DNA of 22,033 nt, taken from positions 1-22,033 of the forward strand of contig JAEXQJ010000112.1 of assembly GCA_023438785.1 (NCBI GenBank), given 5' to 3'. Positions 15,605-22,016 of this stretch are shown one piece after another. The notes under the pieces were generated by a model, which was not told the DNA's origin, did not search any database, and saw only the letters and a program-made list of their open reading frames with translations. How positions within the stretch are numbered: position 1 is the first letter of the stretch; each line of letters opens with the position of its first letter. Source of the DNA: Pseudomonadota bacterium. Its GTDB lineage: Bacteria; Myxococcota_A; Polyangia; Fen-1088. Made by a program: the position numbers and the translations under genes.

Positions 15605-16462
15605 GTGCGCTGGTCCCTCTTCATAGCCGCCCTCCTGCCGCTGGGCTGCGGCCCCGTGGGCGGCGGACAGGATGCCGGCCCGGCCGACGACTCGCGACCA
15701 CCCCGACTCGACCCCGTGTCAGCCATCGATGCGGCCCGCGACCGTCCCCTTGATGCGCTCAGCGAGCGCCGTCCCGACTCGGGGTCGGACGCACCCCTGC
15801 TTACAACGCGCGATGCGTCTGAACCCAAGTCTGACGCACCCTGCGACGCCGCCTACGACGCGGACTCGGGCGACGCGGGGGACGCTCCCGCCTGTCCAGG
15901 AATCCTCTGTGCATCGTTTCAAGACAGCGACGAGACGGTGTGGAAGGTCGGCACGGGCCTGACCAGCGAGTGGTCCGCGCGAGGCGGAATGTGCAGCGTG
16001 GGGACGTCGAGCGCCACGTCCGAATACGTGACCGGCTCGGTGACCTGGACCGACGTGAGCGTGCGCGCTCGCGTGCGGGTCATTCGCTTCGGCGAGGACC
16101 TCTCCGCCTACCGCGTAGGGTTGGTGGCTCGGTATAGCGCGGAACCTTACGCGTACTACGCGGTCTTCTTGCGCGGCGACAGCCGGATCGAGGTGCGGCG
16201 CCAGGGCCAGCAACTGGGCAGTTCGGTGGAGGTGCCGATGGCGCTGAACCAGTGGCACACGCTCGAGCTGAGGGTGAGCGGTCCGCCGCAAGAGGTGAGC
16301 GTGGCCGCCCTCTTCGACGGCGAGCTGGTCGCGGCCGTCGCGGACACGCGCGGCCCGGCCTGGGGTCAGGTGGGCCTGGCCACCTACGGCAGCGGCATCC
16401 AGGCTCAATTCGACGACGTGATCGTCTTCTCCCTCGAAGGTCAGCCCACGCTCGCGCCCTGA
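15605..16462 (+). CDS. Lipoprotein with Asp-rich linker and jellyroll-like C-terminal domain
   Basis: 285 residues from GTG 15605, which has AAGG six bases upstream. A TTG at 15581 in the same frame would add eight residues, including two Arg, and give a fuller signal peptide; the choice is open. The signal VRWSLFIAALLPLGC ends in lipobox L-P-L-G-C (Cys15). Residues 20-98 are Asp/Ala/Pro-rich, an unstructured spacer. Residues about 100-276 are beta-rich: V-R-A-R-V-R-V, V-G-L-V-A-R-Y, Y-Y-A-V-F-L, W-H-T-L-E-L-R-V and F-D-D-V-I-V-F, the strand pattern of concanavalin-like (LamG/DUF1080-type) domains that often bind carbohydrate. No catalytic residues can be picked out. It is the first gene of a two-gene unit: the next ORF begins 13 bases after the stop. 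Confidence 0.75.
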   Translation: MRWSLFIAALLPLGCGPVGGGQDAGPADDSRPPRLDPVSAIDAARDRPLDALSERRPDSGSDAPLLTTRDASEPKSDAPCDAAYDADSGDAGDAPACPGILCASFQDSDETVWKVGTGLTSEWSARGGMCSVGTSSATSEYVTGSVTWTDVSVRARVRVIRFGEDLSAYRVGLVARYSAEPYAYYAVFLRGDSRIEVRRQGQQLGSSVEVPMALNQWHTLELRVSGPPQEVSVAALFDGELVAAVADTRGPAWGQVGLATYGSGIQAQFDDVIVFSLEGQPTLAP

Positions 16463-16475
16463 GACCCTCTTCCGG

Positions 16476-17801
16476 GTGGACGTCTCGCTGGCCTACTACC
16501 CCGTCAGCCGCGTCCCCCTGTCGCGCATCGCCTTGGAAGCCGAATTCCCCGCCCTGCGCGTGCGGGCCTTGCAGGGCGGGCGCCTCGTGGAGCTGGTCGA
16601 GGGCTGGCCCATCGATTACAGCGAGGAGAAGGTGGCCTTCCTGCAGCGGGACGGCAAGGAGCTGGTCATCAACCGCGACAGCATCTGGTCGCTGCAGGTC
16701 ATCCGGCAGGAGCACGGCGTGGCGGGGGCCCTCGCCGCACCGGACGACGTGGAGTATGCCCATCCGCAGGCCTCGGGCTTCTGCGTGCGCCAAGCCGAGC
16801 GCGCTGGGCTGCGCCCCATCTTTCCCCAGCAATTCCTCAACGACGAGGTGGTCATCAAGCGAGAGCTGGACCGCCTGCAAGAGGGCTACGAAAAAGTCGA
16901 TAAATATAGCCAGGACCAGATCTTCTATCCCGTGCCCGAGGTGTACCGAAACGTGACCTCGCTGGGCTTGTGGCTGTCCACCGGCTCGCGCCACGGCGCG
17001 AGCGATCGTCGCAACAACATGACGCCGCTCTTGGTGGACGAATTGTCGCTGGGGCCTTTTGGCTACCAACACGTGATCCGCACCGGCAGCGCGCCCAATC
17101 GCCTGCTCATCCACGAGGAGCCGCAAACGCAACTCTTCTACGCCTTCAAGTCCGCCTATTTTCACGCCTCCTTGTTCTTCGATCCCAACGTCGTCCTGGT
17201 GGGCAGCAAATACGATTGGGCGGCGGAGGACTTTCACGGCGTGGGCGCCAGTGACCGCTGGGTGGAGGCCTTTCTGATCGAGCTGGGGCTCGACCTCGGG
17301 TGGTTCTCCATGCAGCTCGTCCCGGTGAGTGTGGGCGAGATCGGCGTGGGCGGCAGCGGGAAGCACACCGAGGTCGACGCGAACCTCTGGCGCGTGGGCC
17401 CGCGCATCGCGACCCGCACCTTTCAGGCCGATGTCACGGCCGGTTTCTTCACCGGAAACAGCGGCGGCATGGGCCAGCACAAGCTTCGCTACGCGCGCGC
17501 CAACCTGGATGTCCTGCTCGCCTCCGGCGTCACCTTGGGATGGACCACCATCGTCCGCAGCGTCGCCTCCGACGGAGACGTCTACTTCGTCGCGGAGCGC
17601 CAGGGCGTGGATGGCTTCGATCACTATGACGGGCGCACCCTCGTCAACGCGTTCCATGTGCACTGGCTGCTCGGCCACCGGGCCGCGATCGAGGGCCAGC
17701 TCTCCGTCGAGAACTTCCACGGCCGTTTCGACAGAGACGCGAGCAGCGATACCCAGCGCAACCACGTGAAAGCCGGCTTCTGCGGAAGCTTTCGTTTCTG
17801 A
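16476..17801 (+). CDS. Beta-rich protein, possible outer-membrane barrel without a visible signal peptide
   Basis: 441 residues from GTG 16476, the only usable start before the frame runs back into the upstream gene. I do not recognise the family. Residues 1-90 are a beta-rich segment (LRVRALQGGRLVELVEGWPI, then V-A-F-L-Q-R-D-G-K-E-L-V-I). Residues 121-145 look helical. Residues about 155-441 show alternating hydrophobic strands (LGLWLSTG, LFYAFKSAYFHASLFF, FLIELGLDLGWFSMQL, ADVTAGFF, VTLGWTTIV, HVHWLL, AIEGQLSVENF) and end G-F-C-G-S-F-R-F, with a terminal Phe as in outer-membrane barrels. Yet the N-terminus (VDVSLAYYPVSRVPL) has no hydrophobic signal helix. Either the protein is cytoplasmic, the true start is missed, or the signal was lost. 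Probably cotranscribed with the lipoprotein at 15605. Confidence 0.65.
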   Translation: MDVSLAYYPVSRVPLSRIALEAEFPALRVRALQGGRLVELVEGWPIDYSEEKVAFLQRDGKELVINRDSIWSLQVIRQEHGVAGALAAPDDVEYAHPQASGFCVRQAERAGLRPIFPQQFLNDEVVIKRELDRLQEGYEKVDKYSQDQIFYPVPEVYRNVTSLGLWLSTGSRHGASDRRNNMTPLLVDELSLGPFGYQHVIRTGSAPNRLLIHEEPQTQLFYAFKSAYFHASLFFDPNVVLVGSKYDWAAEDFHGVGASDRWVEAFLIELGLDLGWFSMQLVPVSVGEIGVGGSGKHTEVDANLWRVGPRIATRTFQADVTAGFFTGNSGGMGQHKLRYARANLDVLLASGVTLGWTTIVRSVASDGDVYFVAERQGVDGFDHYDGRTLVNAFHVHWLLGHRAAIEGQLSVENFHGRFDRDASSDTQRNHVKAGFCGSFRF

Positions 17802-17911
17802 GGACAGACTCCCGGGCGCCCTGCTCTCGGCTGCTTTCGCGGCGCAAGGGGACCGGCGCGTTGCCAATCCTCAAGTCGGTCCCGGACAGTCCGATGCTTG
17901 ATGAAGGTCGC

Positions 17912-17960
17912 ACCGCTGCACACCGCCGCCTTTCCGTGCGGTCATGCGGTGTGCCGCGGT
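17912..17960. promoter_or_regulatory. 15-bp near-perfect inverted repeat upstream of the chemoreceptor gene
   Basis: Left arm ACCGCTGCACACCGC (17912-17926) and right arm GCGGTGTGCCGCGGT (17946-17960) pair at 14 of 15 positions, with one T-C mismatch at 17917/17955, around a 19-base spacer. It lies 110 bases after the stop at 17801 and 59 bases before the ATG at 18020. No T-run follows, so it is not a classic terminator. It could be an operator for a dimeric regulator or a leader hairpin of the chemoreceptor message. The rest of 17802-18019 holds no gene that I can support. Confidence 0.55.
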
Positions 17961-18019
17961 TGTCGTCGAGCCACGCGAGCCTGGTGAGCGACCTTCCCCC
18001 GTGAACGCGAGAACCCAAG

Positions 18020-20395
18020 ATGCAAACCAAAACGAGTACCAAGATTGGGATTGGCTTCGGCGTGGCCATGGCGGCCATGCTGGTCGTCGGGCTGGTCGGC
18101 TACAGCGGGATCCGGAGTCTCGCTCAGCGCGCCGAGGTCCTGGGCGGCCAGGCGCTCCCCGGCGTCCACGGACTTGCGAGCATTGAGAAGGGATTGCTCA
18201 TCACGGGCCACGCGGGCCGGGGATTGATCAACTCCCGAATGAACAAGTTGTCCCTGCGGCAACAACAGTACGACCGCACGCTCGCGGCCTACAAGGCCAT
18301 CGCCGACGGGCGCAAGGCCTACGAAGCGCTGCCCCGGGATGAGAAGGAAGACGCGGTTTGGCGCGCGGCCGCTCCTCTGCTCGATCGATTCATCGTGGAA
18401 AACGAGCGCGTGATCGAGGCGGCAAAAAAGCGGGACGCCCTCGTGCTGTCAGGCCTGCCGGTCGATGACCCCAAGGTGTTGGCCGCGGAAGACGCGACCT
18501 ATGCCACGGCCGTTGGCACGCGCGAGACCTTGGTCGCCACGCTGGCCAAGATCAACGAGCTGTCGGAGACGCACCTGACGACGGCCGCCGATTCGGTGGC
18601 GCGCGTGCGCGGGACGGCGGAGTCCGTGAGCCTCGGGATGCTCCTTGCGCTTGTCGTCGGGGCGTTGGTGCTGGTGGGCCTGGGCGTGTCGCTGTCGCGC
18701 GCCATCGGTGCCAACTTGCGCGCTCTGCTGGGCGAAATGCGCCGCCTGACTCGCGCCGCGGTGGATGGCCACCTGGACGTGCGCGGCGACCCGTCCGTGA
18801 TCACGGGAGAGCTACAACCCGTGGTCGAGGGGGTGAACGCCACCTTGGACGCCGTGGTGACGCCCATCAACCTGGCGGCCAGCTACGTCGATCGCATCGC
18901 CAGGGGCGATATCCCGCCGAAGATCACCGAGAGCTACAGCGGCAGCTTCGGCACCCTGAAGGACAACCTGAACACCTGCGTGGACGCCATCAACGCCCTG
19001 GTCGTGGATACGCGAAGCCTGGCCCAAGCGGCGGTCGCGGGCGATTTGGGCGTACGCGCCGATGCCTCTCGCCACCAGGGCGACTTCCGCAAGGCGGTGG
19101 AGGGCATCAATGAAACCCTCGAGGCGCTCATCGGTCCCCTCGACATGGCGGCCCAGTGCCTCGATCGCATCTCGAAGGGCGACATCCCGGAGAAGATCAC
19201 CGAGCAGTACAACGGGGCGTTCAACACCATCAAAGACAACCTGAACCGCAGTATCGAGGCCGTGGGTCGCCTGGTGCGTGACACCAATATGTTGGCCAGC
19301 GCGGCCGTGGCGGGCCAGCTCTCTGTGCGCGCCGACCCCGGTCAACACGCGGGCGACTACCGCAAGATCGTGGAAGGCATCAACCTCACCCTGGATGCCC
19401 TGTTGGCACCCATCAAGGACGCGACGTGCGTTCTGGAGCAACTGGCGCGCCGGGACCTCAGCGTGCGCGTGACCGGGCAGTACCAAGGCGAACACGCCAA
19501 GATGAAGGACTCGGTCAACGAGGCCGCCGAGGCCCTGCACAGCGCCCTGTCCCAGGTGGCCGCGGCGGTGGAGCAGGTGTCGGGCGCGGCCAATCAGATC
19601 GCCTCGTCCAGCCAATCGGTGGCCAACGGCGCGTCTCAACAGGCCAGCTCGCTCGAAGAAACGTCGTCGAGCCTGGAATCCATGAGCGCCATGACCAAAC
19701 GGAGCGCCGATAACGCCGCCCAGGCCAATGCCCTTTCCGAGGCAGCCAAGAAGGCGGCCGAGGGTGGGGCGACGGCCGTTGGGCAGCTCTCCGTGGCCAT
19801 GGGCAAGATCAAGGCCTCGGCCGAGGGCACGTCACAGATCATCAAGGACATCAACGAGATCGCATTCCAAACCAACCTCCTGGCCCTGAACGCCGCGGTG
19901 GAGGCCGCGCGGGCGGGAGAGGCGGGGCGCGGTTTCGCCGTGGTGGCCGAGGAGGTCCGCAGCCTGGCGCTCCGTTCGAAGGCGGCGGCGACCAAGACCG
20001 AGGCGCTGATCCGCGAGTCGGTCAGTCAGGCCGGCGAGGGCGAGGTCACCTCGCAAGCCGTGGCCACGCGCCTGCACGAGATCCTGACCGGCATCGATCG
20101 GGTGAGTGGGATCGTGAGCGAGATCGCGGCCTCGGCCAAGGAGCAGTCCTCGGGCGTCGACCAGATCAACCGCGCCGTGGCGGACATGAACCAGGTCACG
20201 CAGCAAAACGCGGCCAATTCCGAAGAGTCCTCGTCCGCGGCGGCCGAGTTGTCGAGCCAGTCCGAGGAACTGGCGGCGATGGTCGGCAGCTTCAAGCTCC
20301 AGCAGGCGAGCGGCGTCACTCTGGCCCGCCCGGCCATGGCCGCGGTGAGCGGGCCACGCAAGGGCGCGAGCCGAACGCCGGCAGAGCTGTTCTGA
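18020..20395 (+). CDS. Methyl-accepting chemotaxis protein with a poly-HAMP array
   Basis: 791 residues, longer than a classic MCP (about 550). Membrane helix 1 is at about 9-31. A helical periplasmic domain at about 32-200 fits the four-helix-bundle (4HB_MCP) sensor. Membrane helix 2 is at about 202-225. Residues about 228-510 hold six HAMP-like units in series; the two-unit block at 288-373 recurs at 379-464 (period 91 residues, e.g. D-R-I-A-R-G-D-I-P-P-K-I-T-E and D-R-I-S-K-G-D-I-P-E-K-I-T-E). The cytoplasmic signalling hairpin follows, with its tip near 611-650 (EIAFQTNLLALNAAVEAARA then GEAGRGFAVVAEEVRSLALR), the site that binds CheA and CheW. Gln/Glu-rich flanks are candidate methylation sites. 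No C-terminal N-W-E-x-F pentapeptide is present (ends TPAELF). No che genes lie next to it, so it must join an array encoded elsewhere. Confidence 0.95.
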   Translation: MQTKTSTKIGIGFGVAMAAMLVVGLVGYSGIRSLAQRAEVLGGQALPGVHGLASIEKGLLITGHAGRGLINSRMNKLSLRQQQYDRTLAAYKAIADGRKAYEALPRDEKEDAVWRAAAPLLDRFIVENERVIEAAKKRDALVLSGLPVDDPKVLAAEDATYATAVGTRETLVATLAKINELSETHLTTAADSVARVRGTAESVSLGMLLALVVGALVLVGLGVSLSRAIGANLRALLGEMRRLTRAAVDGHLDVRGDPSVITGELQPVVEGVNATLDAVVTPINLAASYVDRIARGDIPPKITESYSGSFGTLKDNLNTCVDAINALVVDTRSLAQAAVAGDLGVRADASRHQGDFRKAVEGINETLEALIGPLDMAAQCLDRISKGDIPEKITEQYNGAFNTIKDNLNRSIEAVGRLVRDTNMLASAAVAGQLSVRADPGQHAGDYRKIVEGINLTLDALLAPIKDATCVLEQLARRDLSVRVTGQYQGEHAKMKDSVNEAAEALHSALSQVAAAVEQVSGAANQIASSSQSVANGASQQASSLEETSSSLESMSAMTKRSADNAAQANALSEAAKKAAEGGATAVGQLSVAMGKIKASAEGTSQIIKDINEIAFQTNLLALNAAVEAARAGEAGRGFAVVAEEVRSLALRSKAAATKTEALIRESVSQAGEGEVTSQAVATRLHEILTGIDRVSGIVSEIAASAKEQSSGVDQINRAVADMNQVTQQNAANSEESSSAAAELSSQSEELAAMVGSFKLQQASGVTLARPAMAAVSGPRKGASRTPAELF
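18881..19411 (+). repeat. In-gene tandem repeat of a double-HAMP unit (period 273 bp)
   Basis: Within the chemoreceptor gene, the stretch coding for residues 288-373 (18881-19138) is repeated as 379-464 (19154-19411), 273 bases apart. The copies share D-R-I-x-x-G-D-I-P-x-K-I-T-E, L-N-x-x-x-x-A-x-x-x-L-V-x-D-T, A-A-V-A-G-x-L-x-V-R-A-D and V-E-G-I-N-x-T-L-x-A-L at matching places. Half units flank the pair: R-A-A-V-D-G-H-L-D-V-R-G-D before it and L-A-R-R-D-L-S-V-R-V-T-G-Q-Y after it. This is duplication of HAMP signalling modules inside one protein. Confidence 0.85.
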
Positions 20396-20442
20396 GTCCG
20401 CGACCGCGCGAGTGATAGTCCGCGCGCACAGCCGCGCTCGAC

Positions 20443-20994
20443 TCACCGGCGTCGGCGCGCGGCTGCGAGCAAGAGACGCGCGCGGCAGTGGCGCAGGTGC
20501 AGGATGGGGTACACGTTGGCGCCCACGTTCAACGCCAGCAGCGCGAGCGCCGCCGGCCACCAGCCCTGCCAGGCCGCGAGCCCCGTGTACAGCGTGACCG
20601 CCACGAACGCGAGGGTGTGCGACCCCTCGGCCTCCTCCAGGGCCGCCGCCAGCATGCGCGAATCCCCGGCCGCACCCCGGTACACGCGTGGATTGAACCA
20701 GCGCAGAGGCGGCCTGCGCAAACCGGCCCCGAACGCGCGCACGCCAAGCAGCCGGTACACCCGGCCCCGCGCTTCCCACGAGCGCGGCGCACCCAACAGC
20801 GGCCGGAAGCGAACGAAATACCGCGCCAGATCCAACAGCCCGAGGAGCGTGAACCCGGCGACCGCCGCAAAAAGAGGATCGCCCGGCCCCACCGCGCGTC
20901 CCCACGCGCACAGCCCCGCCACGATAGCGCCCCCAACAACCACCCGCCCCACGCCCCCAAGACGCGCGCCCCGCTCGCACCCGTGCCGCACCAC
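20443..20994 (-). CDS. Small membrane protein resembling CrtO (glycosyl-diaponeurosporenoate acyltransferase) family
   Basis: 183 residues from GTG 20994 (a second GTG follows at once, at 20991). Four hydrophobic segments lie at about 14-31, 41-60, 126-141 and 144-165. Between them W-E-A-R-G-R-V-Y-R-L-L-G-V-R (73-86) matches the W-E-x-G-x-x-Y-x-x-L-G-V-R/K motif of the CrtO-like family. E-E-A-E-G-S-H (120-126) matches its E-x-x-H motif, and the end N-V-Y-P-I-L-H-L-R-H-C-R-A-R-L (159-173) fits its N-x-x-P-x-x-x-Q-R-Y-N-R-x-R. In staphylococci CrtO acylates a glycosylated carotenoid, but most relatives have no tested function and no carotenoid gene is present here. It starts 7 bases after the lipoprotein at 21002, on the same strand, so it is probably cotranscribed. 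It is convergent with the chemoreceptor, with a 47-base gap. Confidence 0.6.
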   Translation of the reverse strand: MVRHGCERGARLGGVGRVVVGGAIVAGLCAWGRAVGPGDPLFAAVAGFTLLGLLDLARYFVRFRPLLGAPRSWEARGRVYRLLGVRAFGAGLRRPPLRWFNPRVYRGAAGDSRMLAAALEEAEGSHTLAFVAVTLYTGLAAWQGWWPAALALLALNVGANVYPILHLRHCRARLLLAAARRRR

Positions 20995-21001
20995 GGTCCA
21001 C

Positions 21002-21892
21002 TCAGGGGTTCGAACTGATCCCCATGCCGGTCAGCCGAACGGACAGAGGGGCACCAACCTCGGGTACGATGAGCAGCTTGCTGTCTGTGGACATGGGGAC
21101 GGCCTTGAACGCCACTTCGAGATGACAGGACTCGCCGGGAGCCAGGGAAACCCCGCTGCACGTGTCAGCCCGCAGCGTGAATCGATTCTGGTCCAGGCTG
21201 ACGACCAGCGCTCCGGACGGGGTGGTCCCGGTGTTGGTGATGGTGAGGGTCTTGGCGGGCGAGGTTTGGCCAACCGGCCACCCGCCAAATTCGATGATGA
21301 ACTCTGGCGATTCCGTTAGCAGACAGTAAGGCAGCCCCGTGCCCGTCACAGCGATCGAGAGCTGCCCATCGATTCCATCGCTTATGAGTATGGTGCCGAT
21401 GAGGGTGCCCGTGGTCGTGGGTCGCAAGGCCACACCAATTTGGCAGCTACCCGCCAGTGACGTTCCGGAACACCGATCAACGGCCAGGACGAACTGGGGA
21501 TCGTCTGAAGCAACCTCTAATTTGCCGCCCCCGGTATTCAGAATTGTGAAGTACTTCGGTGCGCCGGTCCTTCCCACGGCGGCCTCACCAAGGTTGGCGG
21601 GCTGCGTGCTCGGGGTAACGGAGAGTCTCGGGGCTCCCGTCCCCAGGTCGTTGGACCTGCCAAGATCAGCCGCCGCGTCCGGGGCGACGACCGGCCCCGC
21701 CACCTTGGGGCCGGCGTCCTCTCGCCTGGCCCCATCGGACGGCGGGGCCGCGCCATCTACCGGCGCGCGTCCATCGGCTCCGCCATCGAAGACGGCTGTA
21801 TCCATCTTCGTCGCCGAATCCGCGTTGCCGGTTGCGGGGTTCTGACCGGAACCGTCACAACCCAGCAGGGCGATGGCCGCCAGAAAAAGCAC
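21002..21892 (-). CDS. Lipoprotein with two Ig-like (choice-of-anchor D type) repeats
   Basis: 296 residues from GTG 21892, the only ATG/GTG/TTG start after the upstream stop at 21932-21934. Signal M-L-F-L-A-A-I-A-L-L-G-C with lipobox Cys12 is very short and has no basic residue. Residues 13-87 are an Asp/Ala/Gly/Pro-rich spacer. Two similar domains follow, about 88-185 and 194-292, each with the pattern L-x-V/I-x-N-T-G, then F-x-L-x-x-D, then C-S-G-x-S-L-A-x-x-C (Cys141/150 and Cys245/256), then a strand with V-A-x-x-P/K and a closing V-T/L-T-G-x-G. This is the ASH/choice-of-anchor D type of beta-sandwich, usually a cell-surface binding or spacer module. Same strand as the CrtO-like gene 7 bases downstream. 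The weak signal may reflect loss of the original 5' end next to the structured element at 21919-22033. Confidence 0.75.
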   Translation of the reverse strand: MLFLAAIALLGCDGSGQNPATGNADSATKMDTAVFDGGADGRAPVDGAAPPSDGARREDAGPKVAGPVVAPDAAADLGRSNDLGTGAPRLSVTPSTQPANLGEAAVGRTGAPKYFTILNTGGGKLEVASDDPQFVLAVDRCSGTSLAGSCQIGVALRPTTTGTLIGTILISDGIDGQLSIAVTGTGLPYCLLTESPEFIIEFGGWPVGQTSPAKTLTITNTGTTPSGALVVSLDQNRFTLRADTCSGVSLAPGESCHLEVAFKAVPMSTDSKLLIVPEVGAPLSVRLTGMGISSNP

Positions 21893-21918
21893 CCCCGGGC
21901 AACCTTCTAAATGACCGA

Positions 21919-21937
21919 CCGTGATCCGAGATCACGG
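21919..21937. other. Perfect 8-bp hairpin
   Basis: CCGTGATC (21919-21926), loop CGA, GATCACGG (21930-21937). The stem is perfect. No T-run follows on either strand, so an intrinsic terminator is unlikely. It sits 27 bases from the lipoprotein start and 15 bases before the larger stem-loop, in a stretch visibly richer in A and T than the genes around it. It may be an end hairpin of a mobile element or the palindromic target into which one inserted. Confidence 0.5.
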
Positions 21938-21952
21938 CGTAAGTGGTTGAAA

Positions 21953-22016
21953 ATGTGGGGGCAATTCCTGATTGTGAAGTTGCAAGACAACAGCAATCCG
22001 GAGGAAGCCCCCACAT
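21953..22016 (+). promoter_or_regulatory. 64-base stem-loop sequestering the ribosome binding site and start codon
   Basis: Outer stem ATGTGGGGGC (21953-21962) pairs perfectly with GCCCCCACAT (22007-22016). Then TTCCT (21965-21969, after bulge AA) pairs with AGGAA (22002-22006), GATTG (21970-21974) pairs with CAATC (21994-21998), and GTTG (21979-21982) pairs with CAAC (21988-21991) around loop CAAGA. That gives 24 base pairs in all. The Shine-Dalgarno GGAGGAA (22000-22006) is mostly in the stem, as are the first two bases of the ATG at 22015, so translation should be blocked in the folded RNA. Transposase genes such as that of IS200 use this kind of leader to limit expression. Confidence 0.6.

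Noticed and set aside
13901..16462. 853-codon open frame on the plus strand
   Set aside because: Its first 1.5 kb is antisense to the well-supported cyclase gene and reads as low-complexity Arg/Ala/His/Gln. Only the end, from 15605, is a real gene.
14210..17801. A complete Pycsar- or CBASS-type defence operon around the cyclase
   Set aside because: No effector (TIR, membrane, nuclease or phospholipase with a cyclic-nucleotide sensor) is adjacent on the same strand. The neighbours are a glycosyltransferase and a divergent lipoprotein.
16080..17867. 595-codon minus-strand frame
   Set aside because: Antisense to the barrel-like gene and the end of the lipoprotein. The opposite strand has a better signal: strand periodicity and tight spacing to its neighbour.
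18881..19411. Tandem repeats as a CRISPR or mobile repeat
   Set aside because: The 273-bp period keeps the reading frame and encodes HAMP modules, so it is protein domain duplication.
20396..20442. Bidirectional terminator between the convergent chemoreceptor and CrtO-like genes
   Set aside because: GC-rich and repetitive, but I could not build a clean stem and there is no T-run.
19832..21001. 389-codon minus-strand frame
   Set aside because: Overlaps the chemoreceptor hairpin antisense and the CrtO-like gene in another frame; low complexity.
21941..22016. Integron attC site
   Set aside because: The imperfect palindrome is similar in scale, but the paired R'' and R' core sites (RYYYAAC and GTTRRRY) are not at its ends, and no integrase is in the window.
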